Shown: in pieces, positions 1-7,166 of the stretch
Layout: the number at the start of each line of letters is the position of its first letter
How positions within the stretch are numbered: the stretch's first letter is position 1
Assembly: GCF_034661175.1 (NCBI RefSeq)
Contig: NZ_CP141058.1
Span: 558,001 to 622,000, forward strand
Reading direction: 5' to 3'
DNA length: 64,000 nucleotides
Origin: Nocardioides renjunii
Lineage (GTDB): Bacteria; Actinomycetota; Actinomycetes; Propionibacteriales; Nocardioidaceae
Notes under the pieces: generated by a model
Seen by the model: the letters and a program-made list of their open reading frames with translations, nothing else
Told to the model about the DNA's origin: nothing
Databases searched by the model: none
Position numbers and translations under genes: made by a program

Positions 1-255
1 GTCGGCCGTCGAGACGACGACGGCCATCGCGAGGATGCCGAACAGCGCGAACATCCCGGTGAACCGCGCCCCGTCCCAGGCCGTCGACCCGGGTGTGATG
101 TCCGAGGGGTCCGCGGCCGCGTCGCTGCCGATGACGGCGCCGAAGCCCAGCACCACCACGGCGAGGACGACGGCGAAGATCCAGCTCGAGCGCACGGACC
201 AGATGCGGGACCACTCGGCGCGACCGGTGCGCGCCAGGGCGAGGGCGGGGCTCAT
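1..255 (-). CDS. ABC transporter permease, N-terminal part (truncated by window edge)
   Basis: This is the first 85 codons of a minus-strand gene that runs off the window. It starts with ATG at 255 and overlaps the stop codon of the ATPase gene (ATGA), so the two are translationally coupled. The visible protein has a short cytoplasmic N-terminus, a hydrophobic segment at about residues 20-40, a short polar loop rich in Asp and Pro, and the start of a second hydrophobic segment. That layout fits the membrane subunit of an ABC-2 type exporter whose ATP-binding subunit lies just upstream. The substrate cannot be told from this fragment. Confidence 0.75.
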   Translation of the reverse strand, partial: MSPALALARTGRAEWSRIWSVRSSWIFAVVLAVVVLGFGAVIGSDAAADPSDITPGSTAWDGARFTGMFALFGILAMAVVVSTAD

Positions 256-1199
256 CGGAGGGCTCCTTCGGGTCGGGAGTCGGGTCGGGGTGCGGGCTGT
301 GGGTCGGCCTGGGGGCCGGGGGTCGTCCCGGTGAGGGAGAGGTAGGCGTGCTCGAGCGACTGCTCGACCTCGGCGAGGTGGTGGGCCCGTACGCCGACGT
401 GGTGGGCGAGGTCGCCGAGGTCCGGGGCGTCGATCCCGGAGACCTCGAGCTCGTCGTCGCCGGTGCGCTCGACGACGGCGTGGGCCGGCAGGTGGCGCAC
501 CAGCTCCTCGGTCGAGGGCGTGCGCACCCGGACCCGCGGCCCGCCGGCGCTGCGCAGCAGCGCGGAGGTCTCGGTGTCGGCGACCAGGCGGCCGCCGCCG
601 ATGACCACCACGCGGTCCGCGACCAGCTGCACCTCGCTCATCAGGTGGCTGGAGACCAGGACCGTGCGGCCCTCGTCGGCGAACCCGCGCAGCAGGGCGC
701 GGATCCACCGGACCCCGTCGAGGTCGAGGCCGTTGACCGGCTCGTCGAACAGCAGCACCCCGGGGTCGCCGAGGAGCGCGCCGGCGATGCCGAGCCGCTG
801 GCGCATGCCCAGCGAGTAGCCCTTGATCCGGCGGCGCGCCGCCGAGGCCAGGCCGACCTGCTCGAGCACCTCGTCGACCCGGGCCAGCGGGATCGCGTGG
901 GTGCGGGCCGCGACCGCCAGGTGCGCGCGGCCGGTGCGGCCGGGGTGCATGGCGCCCGCGTCGAGGAGGGCCCCGACCTCGTGCAGCGGCGAGGCCAGGT
1001 CGGCGTACGCCCTGCCGCCGATCGTGGCGGTGCCGGACGTCGGCCGGTCCAGTCCCACCATCATCCGCATCGTGGTCGACTTGCCGGCGCCGTTGGGTCC
1101 GAGGAAGCCTGTGACGGTGCCCGGGACCACGTCGAAGGTGAGGTCGTCGACGGCGCGGATGCCGCCGTAGAGCTTGGTGAGACCGCGCGCACTGATCAT
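252..1199 (-). CDS. ABC transporter ATP-binding protein, ABC-2 exporter type
   Basis: Cytoplasmic ATPase that powers the adjacent membrane subunit. Visible motifs in order are Walker A GPNGAGKST (residues 34-42), the signature YSLGMRQR (128-135), Walker B LLFDEP (149-154) and the H-loop SSH (183-185). The family resembles antibiotic or lipid exporters of the DrrA/CcmA group. I chose ATG at 1199 over GTG at 1205 because a TAGCGT box ends exactly 7 nt before the ATG, the spacing expected for a leaderless transcript. The C-terminus is a Pro/Arg-rich tail. The substrate is unknown. Confidence 0.92.
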   Translation of the reverse strand: MISARGLTKLYGGIRAVDDLTFDVVPGTVTGFLGPNGAGKSTTMRMMVGLDRPTSGTATIGGRAYADLASPLHEVGALLDAGAMHPGRTGRAHLAVAARTHAIPLARVDEVLEQVGLASAARRRIKGYSLGMRQRLGIAGALLGDPGVLLFDEPVNGLDLDGVRWIRALLRGFADEGRTVLVSSHLMSEVQLVADRVVVIGGGRLVADTETSALLRSAGGPRVRVRTPSTEELVRHLPAHAVVERTGDDELEVSGIDAPDLGDLAHHVGVRAHHLAEVEQSLEHAYLSLTGTTPGPQADPQPAPRPDSRPEGALR

Positions 1200-1206
1200 G
1201 TCCACG

Positions 1207-1212
1207 ACGCTA
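1207..1212 (-). promoter_or_regulatory. -10 box for leaderless ABC ATPase gene
   Basis: TAGCGT on the minus strand, followed by 7 nt and then ATG at 1199. No Shine-Dalgarno sequence is present, so transcription probably starts at or next to the start codon. Confidence 0.5.
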
Positions 1213-1269
1213 GGAGAACCACCGCCCGGAAGGGGTGGAGGACCTGTGAAGGTTCGGTGGAGGTCGGCG

Positions 1270-1275
1270 TAGCCT
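1270..1275 (+). promoter_or_regulatory. -10 box for leaderless proline dehydrogenase gene
   Basis: TAGCCT followed by 7 nt and then ATG at 1283. The divergent ATPase promoter lies 58 bp away, so the two genes share this intergenic region. Confidence 0.5.
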
Positions 1276-1282
1276 TGCCGCC

Positions 1283-2218
1283 ATGTCGTTGCTCCGCCAG
1301 CCGATCCTGCTCCTCGCCCGCAGCCAGGGCGTCAAGAAGCTCGTCTCGACCATGCCCGTCTCGAGCGGCATCGTGACCAGCTACGTCCCCGGCGAGACCA
1401 CCGGCCACGCCGTCGACGCCACCGCCCGGCTCGTTGACGACGGCCTGCGGGTCACCCTCGACTACCTCGGCGAGGACACCACTGACGCCGCCCAGGCCGA
1501 GGCCACAGTGGCGGCCTACAAGGAGGTGCTGGCCGACCTCACCGCCCGGGGCCTGGCCCCGCACTCGGAGGTCTCGGTCAAGCTGAGCGCCATCGGCCAG
1601 TCCCTCCCCGACAACGGCCACAAGGTGGCGCTGGAGAACGCCCGCGAGATCTGCCGCGCGGCCCGCAACGCCGGCACCACGGTGACCCTCGACATGGAGG
1701 ACCACACCACCACCGACTCCACGCTCACGATCCTGCGCGAGCTCCGCAAGGACTTCCCGGAGACCGGAGCGGTGCTGCAGGCGATGCTGCACCGCACCGA
1801 GGCGGACTGCCGGGCGCTGGCCTACGAGGGCTCGCGCGTGCGGCTGTGCAAGGGCGCCTACATGGAGCCCGAGGAGGTGGCCTTCCAGGACAAGCTCGAC
1901 ATCGACAAGGCCTACGTCCGCTGCCTCAAGGTGCTGCTGGCCGGCCAGGGCTACCCGATGATCGCCACCCACGACCCGCGGATGGTCCAGATCGCCTCCT
2001 CGCTCGCGAGCCGCTTCGGCCGCCGCCCGGGGACCTACGAGTTCCAGATGCTCTACGGCATCCGGCCCGAGGAGCAGAAGCGCCTCGCCGCCGCCGGCGA
2101 GACGGTGCGCGTCTACATCCCCTACGGCACCGAGTGGTACGGCTACCTGATGCGCCGCCTGGCCGAGAAGCCGCAGAACCTCGCCTTCTTCGCGCGCTCC
2201 CTCGTCTCCAAGAAGTAG
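1283..2218 (+). CDS. Proline dehydrogenase (monofunctional)
   Basis: FAD-dependent oxidation of L-proline to 1-pyrroline-5-carboxylate, passing electrons to the quinone pool. The 311 residues match the single-domain PRODH barrel rather than bifunctional PutA. Family signatures are visible: RVRLCKGAYMEP (185-196), ATHD (228-231), EFQMLYGIR (253-261) and the C-terminal YGTEWYGYLMRRL (281-293), which carries the paired arginines that bind the proline carboxylate. It is followed after 10 nt by proC, which catalyses the opposite step of proline metabolism. The partner P5C dehydrogenase is not in the window. Confidence 0.95.
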   Translation: MSLLRQPILLLARSQGVKKLVSTMPVSSGIVTSYVPGETTGHAVDATARLVDDGLRVTLDYLGEDTTDAAQAEATVAAYKEVLADLTARGLAPHSEVSVKLSAIGQSLPDNGHKVALENAREICRAARNAGTTVTLDMEDHTTTDSTLTILRELRKDFPETGAVLQAMLHRTEADCRALAYEGSRVRLCKGAYMEPEEVAFQDKLDIDKAYVRCLKVLLAGQGYPMIATHDPRMVQIASSLASRFGRRPGTYEFQMLYGIRPEEQKRLAAAGETVRVYIPYGTEWYGYLMRRLAEKPQNLAFFARSLVSKK

Positions 2219-2228
2219 GTTGACCCCC

Positions 2229-3029
2229 GTGAGCACAGCGATCATCGGCGCCGGCGTCATGGGGGAGACCCTGCTGTCCGGGCTGGTGCGCGCCGGGCGC
2301 CGCGTCGACCAGCTGATGGTCGGGGAGAAGCGGCCCGAGCGGGCCCAGGAGCTCGAGGAGCGCTACGGCGTGGCCGTGGTCTCCAACCGCGAGGCGGCCG
2401 CCAAGGCCGACACCGTGGCGCTCGTGGTCAAGCCGCAGGACATGGGCGACGTGCTTGCCGAGATCGCCCCCGAGCTGCGGGCCGGCCAGCTGGTGGTCTC
2501 GCTGGCCGCGGGGATCACCACCGCCTTCATCGAGTCGCGCGTGCCCGAGGGCGTCGCCGTCGTCCGGGTCATGCCCAACACCCCGGCGCTCGTCGACGAG
2601 GGCATGGCCGCCATCTCGCCCGGCTCGCACTGCGACGAGGCGCACCTCGCCGAGGTCGAGTCGCTGATGGCCTCGACCGGCAGGGTGCTGCGCATCCCGG
2701 AGAAGCAGATGGACGCGGTCACCGCGATCTCCGGCTCCGGCCCGGCCTACATCTTCTTCGTCGTCGAGTCGATGATCGAGGCGGGCGTCCACCTCGGCCT
2801 GCCCCGCGCCACGGCGACGGACCTCGTCGTGCAGACCCTCGTGGGCTCGGCGGCGATGCTGCGCGAGACCGGCTCGCACCCCGTCGTGCTGCGCGAGCAG
2901 GTCACGTCCCCCGGCGGGACCACCGCCTCGGCGCTGCGCGAGCTCGAGATCCACAAGGTCCGCGCCGCCTTCCTCGCCGCGATGGAGGCCGCCCGCAACC
3001 GCTCGCGCGAGCTGGCCGAGGGATCCTGA
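2229..3029 (+). CDS. proC: Pyrroline-5-carboxylate reductase
   Basis: NAD(P)H-dependent reduction of 1-pyrroline-5-carboxylate to proline. The N-terminal Rossmann fold has GAGVMG at residues 7-12. The dimerisation domain carries ISGSGPAY and the family signature EQVTSPGGTTASAL near the C-terminus. GTG at 2229 is preferred over TTG at 2220 because it puts the nucleotide-binding strand at the usual distance from the N-terminus and has AGG 10 nt upstream, inside the stop region of the preceding gene. Mycobacterium proC (Rv0500) sits in the same position ahead of the small HTH gene and bS22. Confidence 0.95.
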   Translation: MSTAIIGAGVMGETLLSGLVRAGRRVDQLMVGEKRPERAQELEERYGVAVVSNREAAAKADTVALVVKPQDMGDVLAEIAPELRAGQLVVSLAAGITTAFIESRVPEGVAVVRVMPNTPALVDEGMAAISPGSHCDEAHLAEVESLMASTGRVLRIPEKQMDAVTAISGSGPAYIFFVVESMIEAGVHLGLPRATATDLVVQTLVGSAAMLRETGSHPVVLREQVTSPGGTTASALRELEIHKVRAAFLAAMEAARNRSRELAEGS

Positions 3030-3044
3030 GCGACCACGACGGGG

Positions 3045-3050
3045 TAACGT
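3045..3050 (+). promoter_or_regulatory. -10 box for leaderless acuC-like gene
   Basis: TAACGT followed by 7 nt and then ATG at 3058. There is no ribosome binding site. The gene may therefore be transcribed separately from proC, which ends only 28 bp upstream. Confidence 0.45.
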
Positions 3051-3057
3051 CCGCCAC

Positions 3058-4239
3058 ATGGAGTGCGCCGGGCCCACGTCAGTCGTCTTCGACCCGACGC
3101 TCACGGAGTACGACTTCGGTCCCACCCACCCGATGTCCCCGATCCGGGTGGACCTCACCATGCGCCTGGCCGAGGAGCTCGGCGTCCTCGACCAGATCAA
3201 ACGGGTCGACGCTCCGGTCGCCACCGACGCGCAGATCGCCACGGTCCACGAGCAGGGCCTCATCGACGCCGTCACCGAGGCCGGCCGCACGCCGGGCTTC
3301 GAGGACCTGGCGCGCGGCCTCGGCACCGAGGACGACCCCGTGTTCGCGGACATGCACCTCGCCAGCGCCCACGTGGTCGGCGCCACCCTCGAGGCGTTCC
3401 GCCAGGTGTGGAGCGGCGAGTCGCTGCACTCGGTCAACATCGCCGGCGGCCTGCACCACGCGATGCCCGACCGCGCGAGCGGCTTCTGCATCTACAACGA
3501 CGTGGCGGTCGGCATCACCCAGCTGCTGGCCGACGGCGCCCAGCGGGTGGCCTACGTCGACATCGACGTGCACCACGGCGACGGCGTGGAGAAGGTCTTC
3601 TGGGACGACCCGCGCGTGCTGACCATCTCCCTGCACGAGACCGGCCAGATGCTGTTCCCCGGCACCGGCTTCCCGACCGACACCGGCGGCGACGGTGCCG
3701 AGGGCAGCGTCGTCAACGTCGCGCTCCCGCCCGGCACGTCCGACGCCGGGTGGCTGCGGGCCTTCCACGCCGTGGTGCCCCCGCTGCTGCGCGAGTTCTC
3801 CCCCGACGTGCTGGTGACCCAGCACGGGTGCGACTCGCACATGAACGACCCGCTGGCCCACATGATGCTCAGCGTCGACGGCCAGCGCGCGGCCTACCTC
3901 GCCCTCCACGACCTCGCCCACGAGGTGGCCGACGGCCGCTGGGTGGTGACCGGTGGTGGCGGCTACTCCGTCGTCGACGTGGTGCCGCGGGCCTGGACGC
4001 ACCTGCTCGCGATCGCGTCGGGCCGCCCGCTCGAGCCCGGGCTCGAGACCCCTCCCGGCTGGCGGGCGTACGTCGAGGGGGTGCTCGGCGCGACCGCCCC
4101 GCACCGCATGACGGACGGGCGTACGCCGGCCTACCGCGACTGGTCCGCCGGCTACGACCCGGACGCGTGGCTGGACCGGGCGATCCACGCCACCCGCACC
4201 GCGGTCTTCCCGCTGCACGGGCTCGACCCGCTGCCCTGA
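3058..4239 (+). CDS. Histone deacetylase-family protein, AcuC type
   Basis: Zinc-dependent deacetylase of the class I/II histone deacetylase superfamily. In bacteria, AcuC deacetylates and so activates acetyl-CoA synthetase. The active-site His pair is HH at 133-134. The metal and charge-relay motif DIDVHHGDG is at 168-176, a further metal Asp lies in QHGCDSH, and the Gly-rich loop with the catalytic Tyr is GGGGYS. The length of 393 residues matches AcuC. Its true substrate here is unknown because no acetyl-CoA synthetase gene is nearby. Confidence 0.9.
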   Translation: MECAGPTSVVFDPTLTEYDFGPTHPMSPIRVDLTMRLAEELGVLDQIKRVDAPVATDAQIATVHEQGLIDAVTEAGRTPGFEDLARGLGTEDDPVFADMHLASAHVVGATLEAFRQVWSGESLHSVNIAGGLHHAMPDRASGFCIYNDVAVGITQLLADGAQRVAYVDIDVHHGDGVEKVFWDDPRVLTISLHETGQMLFPGTGFPTDTGGDGAEGSVVNVALPPGTSDAGWLRAFHAVVPPLLREFSPDVLVTQHGCDSHMNDPLAHMMLSVDGQRAAYLALHDLAHEVADGRWVVTGGGGYSVVDVVPRAWTHLLAIASGRPLEPGLETPPGWRAYVEGVLGATAPHRMTDGRTPAYRDWSAGYDPDAWLDRAIHATRTAVFPLHGLDPLP

Positions 4240-4420
4240 CCACAGGCGCCGGGGCGATGTCGACACGCCCGACGCGACCTCGTGCCTCGGTCGCGGGCCC
4301 GCTCGATCTTCGCCGAGTTCGATCCACTCCGTGGGCTCGACCGGTGAACAATCAACCCGACACGCCGCCAGTCACACAAGTTTCTCTGGCGTTCCTCTTC
4401 CCCACGCGTCACGCGAGCCC

Positions 4421-4426
4421 TATTGT
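4421..4426 (+). promoter_or_regulatory. Possible -10 box in the 260-nt leader region before the HTH gene
   Basis: TATTGT is the best -10 candidate in the intergenic stretch 4240-4499. The -35 region is weak (TTCC at 4398). The downstream leader of about 70 nt contains a CGCCGG/CCGGCG hairpin. I found no recognisable riboswitch core in it. Confidence 0.3.
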
Positions 4427-4499
4427 CACCGGAAGCGGCACGCCTGTGACGCCGGTGGGGAAGCCGGCGCCGTTCCGCACAGAAGGATCGGTGCACACC

Positions 4500-4706
4500 A
4501 TGGCTGAGAACACCCCTGGCGACATGTCCGAGGCGCAGTTCCTGACCATCGCGGAGGTCGCGGCCAAGATGCGCGTCTCGAAGATGACGGTCTACCGGCT
4601 CGTCCACGGCGGCGAGCTGCCCGCCGTCCGCGTCGGCCGCTCGTTCCGGGTCACCGAGGACGACGTCAACGAGTACTTGCGCAAGAGCTTCTACAACGCC
4701 GGCTGA
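4500..4706 (+). CDS. Small excisionase-fold HTH DNA-binding protein
   Basis: 68-residue MerR/excisionase-type winged helix. Residues 13-65 read as the standard fold: [20 protein letters not shown] is the recognition helix-turn-helix, [15 protein letters not shown] is the wing, and the last helix is acidic. The length equals that of BldC-like proteins, but the sequence and position match Rv0500A and its Streptomyces counterpart, which also sit between proC and bS22. A Shine-Dalgarno AGAAGGA precedes the ATG. The targets are not visible. Likely a nucleoid-type or developmental regulator (inference). Confidence 0.9.
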   Translation: MAENTPGDMSEAQFLTIAEVAAKMRVSKMTVYRLVHGGELPAVRVGRSFRVTEDDVNEYLRKSFYNAG

Positions 4707-4807
4707 CGCCTGCTCGTCCGCGGCCAGACGCTGGCGCGGCGCTCGATCGACGTCCACCAGACGCGATTCCACCCTCCACACCCCCGGCCGTTAGGGTGTG
4801 CAGGTCC

Positions 4808-4825
4808 GGCCGACGAGTGTCGGCC
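4808..4825 (+). promoter_or_regulatory. Hairpin in the leader of the bS22 gene
   Basis: Perfect 7-bp inverted repeat GGCCGAC-gagt-GTCGGCC, ending 21 nt before the bS22 start and just upstream of its Shine-Dalgarno AAGGAAAGG. It could be an mRNA-stabilising structure or a site for autogenous control. Confidence 0.5.
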
Positions 4826-4846
4826 GCAAGGAAAGGTCTGATCCAC

Positions 4847-4948
4847 GTGGGTTCTGTCATCAAGAAGCGGCGCAAGCGCATGGCCAAGAAGAAGCACCGC
4901 AAGCTGCTCAAGAAGACGCGCGTCCAGCGCCGCAAGCTCGGCAAGTAA
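4847..4948 (+). CDS. Small ribosomal subunit protein bS22 (33 residues)
   Basis: Very small, extremely basic protein: 33 residues, about half of them Lys or Arg, starting [16 protein letters not shown]. It belongs to the AURKAIP1/COX24-domain family. The actinobacterial member, annotated in M. tuberculosis as Rv0500B with the same length, has been seen in mycobacterial ribosome structures as an extra 30S protein. The start is GTG at 4847, with AAGGAAAGG 10-18 nt upstream. Flanking genes (HTH protein before, epimerase-like after) match Rv0500A and Rv0501. It is easily missed by gene callers. Confidence 0.9.
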   Translation: MGSVIKKRRKRMAKKKHRKLLKKTRVQRRKLGK

Positions 4949-4960
4949 GCACCTTCGCCC

Positions 4961-5938
4961 ATGGGACGGGTCGTGCTGGTCACCGGGATCTCCCGGGACC
5001 TGGGGCGACGATTCGCGCGCGCCGCGGCCGGCGACCCGTCCATCGAGCGAGTGATCGGGGTCGACGTCGTCCCTCCCCGCGGCGACATCGGTGACGTCTC
5101 CTTCGTCCGTGCGGACATCCGCAACCCGGTCATCGCCAAGGTGCTCGCCAAGGAGGACGTCGACACCGTCGTCCACATGAGCGTGATCGCCACGCCCGGC
5201 TCGGCCGGCGGTCGCGGGACGATGAAGGAGCTCAACGTCATCGGCACCATGCAGCTGCTCGCTGCATGCCAGAAGTTGACGACCGTCGAGCGCCTGGTGG
5301 TGAAGTCGACGACCACCGTCTACGGATCGAGCCCGCGCGACCCCGCGATGTTCACCGAGGACATGGGCCCCAAGCGCCTGCCCTCCTCCGGCTACGCCAA
5401 GGACGTCTACGAGGTCGAGGGCTACGTCCGCGGCTTCGCGCGCCGCCGCTCCGACGTCGCCGTGACGATGGTCCGCGCCGCCAACGTCATCGGCCCGCAC
5501 GTGTCGAGCCCGCTGACCAACTACTTCCGGCTGCCCGTCGTCCCGCGCGTGCTCGGCTTCGACCCGCGCATGCAGTTCCTCCACGAGGACGACCTGATGC
5601 GGGTGCTGCGGCACGCCGTGGTCACCGGCAGGCCCGGCACCTTCAACGTCGCCGGCGACGGCCTGCTGACGCTGACCCAGGCCGTACGACGCCTCGGCCG
5701 GCCGTCGGTCGCGATGCCGCGCTTCGCGGTCGGACGGCTCGGTGCCACCATGCGGCAGGCCCGCCTCTCGGACTTCTCACCGGAGCAGCTGGGGTTCTTG
5801 ACCTACGGTCGAGGGGTGGACACCACCAGGATGCGCACGGTGCTCGGCTTCGAGCCGACCTACTCCACCGCCGAGGCCTTCGCCGACTTCTGCCGGGCGC
5901 TGTCGCCCGCGGACCTCGAAGGGGCCGGTCGTGCCTGA
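4961..5938 (+). CDS. SDR-fold epimerase/dehydratase-like protein (Rv0501 type)
   Basis: 325-residue extended short-chain dehydrogenase fold. The N-terminal NAD-binding strand is VLVTGISRDLGRRFA (6-20). An acidic residue after the second strand (VDVV, 34-37) and the STTTVYG strand (116-122) follow. The usual catalytic Tyr-x-x-x-Lys is not in its normal form: the corresponding stretch reads SGYAKDVYE (Y145, K147), with the lysine two rather than four residues after the tyrosine. It is often annotated galE2 by similarity, but epimerase activity is unproven. It overlaps the acyltransferase start by 8 bp, so the pair is co-expressed. Confidence 0.8.
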   Translation: MGRVVLVTGISRDLGRRFARAAAGDPSIERVIGVDVVPPRGDIGDVSFVRADIRNPVIAKVLAKEDVDTVVHMSVIATPGSAGGRGTMKELNVIGTMQLLAACQKLTTVERLVVKSTTTVYGSSPRDPAMFTEDMGPKRLPSSGYAKDVYEVEGYVRGFARRRSDVAVTMVRAANVIGPHVSSPLTNYFRLPVVPRVLGFDPRMQFLHEDDLMRVLRHAVVTGRPGTFNVAGDGLLTLTQAVRRLGRPSVAMPRFAVGRLGATMRQARLSDFSPEQLGFLTYGRGVDTTRMRTVLGFEPTYSTAEAFADFCRALSPADLEGAGRA

Positions 5939-7127
5939 GGAGGCCCGCCCCCCGTCGCGCCAGGACGCCGTGGTCATCCCCATCGGCACCGGCGGACGTC
6001 CCGGGCGCGGCTCGGGCAGCGCGCGGCCGTCCTCGGCGGCCCGCAACCTCGCACCCAAGCCCCGCAACGCGCGGCCTCCCGCCAAGAAGGCGGCCACCCA
6101 GACTGCCGCAGAGCCGGACACCCAGCCTGCTGCTGAGCCTGCTGGCGAGCCGGCCGCTCCGGCTGCGTCCACCCCGACCGGCCCGGGGCCCACCCCGCCG
6201 CGTCCCCCGGTCACCGCTGCGGGGCCCACTGACGGCATCCCCGTCGGCGACTGGCTCTCCGCCCTGCAGGACGCGGCCGTCGAGGTGTTCGGCGACGACT
6301 GGGAGCGCCGCCTGGCCGAGCTGATGGCGTTCGTACGCCGTCGCCTCGAGGGCGACTACGAGATCGACGACTACGGCTTCGACCGCGAGCTCACCGAGCG
6401 CTTCTTCATGACCGCCCTGCGCCCCGTGGCGGAGAAGTGGTTCCGCCTCGAGGTCCGCGGCCTGGAGAACATCCCGGCCGAGGGCGGCGCCCTCGTGGTG
6501 TCCAACCACTCGGGCACCGTGCCCGTGGACGGCCTCATGACCATGCTCGCGGTGCACGACCACGCCCACCGCTTCCTGCGGCCCCTCGGCGCGGACCTGG
6601 TGTTCAAGCTGCCGCTGGTGAGCTCGCTGGCGCGCAAGTCGGGAGCCACCCTCGCCTGCATCGAGGACGCCGAGCGGATGCTGTCCGGCGGCGAGCTGGT
6701 GGGGGTGTGGCCCGAGGGCTTCAAGGGCATCGGCAAGCCGTTCAGCGAGCGCTACAAGCTGCAGCGCTTCGGTCGCGGGGGCTTCGTGTCCGCAGCCCTG
6801 CGCACCGGCGTACCCATCATCCCGCTCTCGGTCGTGGGCGCCGAGGAGATCTACCCGCTGGTCGGCAACGTCCCGTCGCTGGCCCGGCTGCTCGGCGTGC
6901 CCTACATCCCGATCACGCCGTTCTTCCCGTGGCTGGGTCCGCTCGGGCTGGTGCCACTGCCGTCGAAGTGGATCCTCGAGTTCGGGGAGCCGATCCGCAC
7001 GGACTCCTACGACGCGACAGAGGCCGAGGACCCGATGCTCGTCTTCAACGTCACCGACCAGGTGCGCGAGACCATCCAGCACACGTTGTTCGACCTGCTC
7101 CGCGAGCGCGGCGGGGTCTTCGGCTAG
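5931..7127 (+). CDS. Lysophospholipid acyltransferase-family protein (Rv0502 type)
   Basis: 398 residues. About the first 100 are a disordered Ala/Pro-rich region. A PlsC-type acyltransferase domain follows at about residues 170-390. The acyl-acceptor motif reads SNHSGTVPVD (H193, D200), with six residues between His and Asp instead of the classical four. The later block WPEGFKGIGKPF corresponds to the conserved Pro-Glu-Gly motif. GTG start inside the end of the upstream gene. Probably acylates a glycerol- or glycolipid at the inner membrane face; the substrate is not evident. Confidence 0.85.
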   Translation: MPEEARPPSRQDAVVIPIGTGGRPGRGSGSARPSSAARNLAPKPRNARPPAKKAATQTAAEPDTQPAAEPAGEPAAPAASTPTGPGPTPPRPPVTAAGPTDGIPVGDWLSALQDAAVEVFGDDWERRLAELMAFVRRRLEGDYEIDDYGFDRELTERFFMTALRPVAEKWFRLEVRGLENIPAEGGALVVSNHSGTVPVDGLMTMLAVHDHAHRFLRPLGADLVFKLPLVSSLARKSGATLACIEDAERMLSGGELVGVWPEGFKGIGKPFSERYKLQRFGRGGFVSAALRTGVPIIPLSVVGAEEIYPLVGNVPSLARLLGVPYIPITPFFPWLGPLGLVPLPSKWILEFGEPIRTDSYDATEAEDPMLVFNVTDQVRETIQHTLFDLLRERGGVFG

Positions 7128-7166
7128 ACGGCGCAGGGCCAGTCAGGGCCCGTCGGCGCCGGTCGG

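Noticed and set aside
348..1376. Plus-strand open frame opposite the ABC ATPase gene
   Set aside because: The minus strand carries Walker A, signature and Walker B motifs in order; the plus frame has no recognisable domain.
1926..3491. Minus-strand open frame of over 500 codons across proC and acuC
   Set aside because: Antisense to two genes with intact catalytic motifs; low-complexity translation.
4440..4480. Possible cobalamin-type riboswitch (GGTGGGGAAGCC) in the leader of the HTH gene
   Set aside because: The stretch resembles part of a B12 element, but the B12 box and the rest of the conserved core are missing. It is better explained as a simple GC hairpin.
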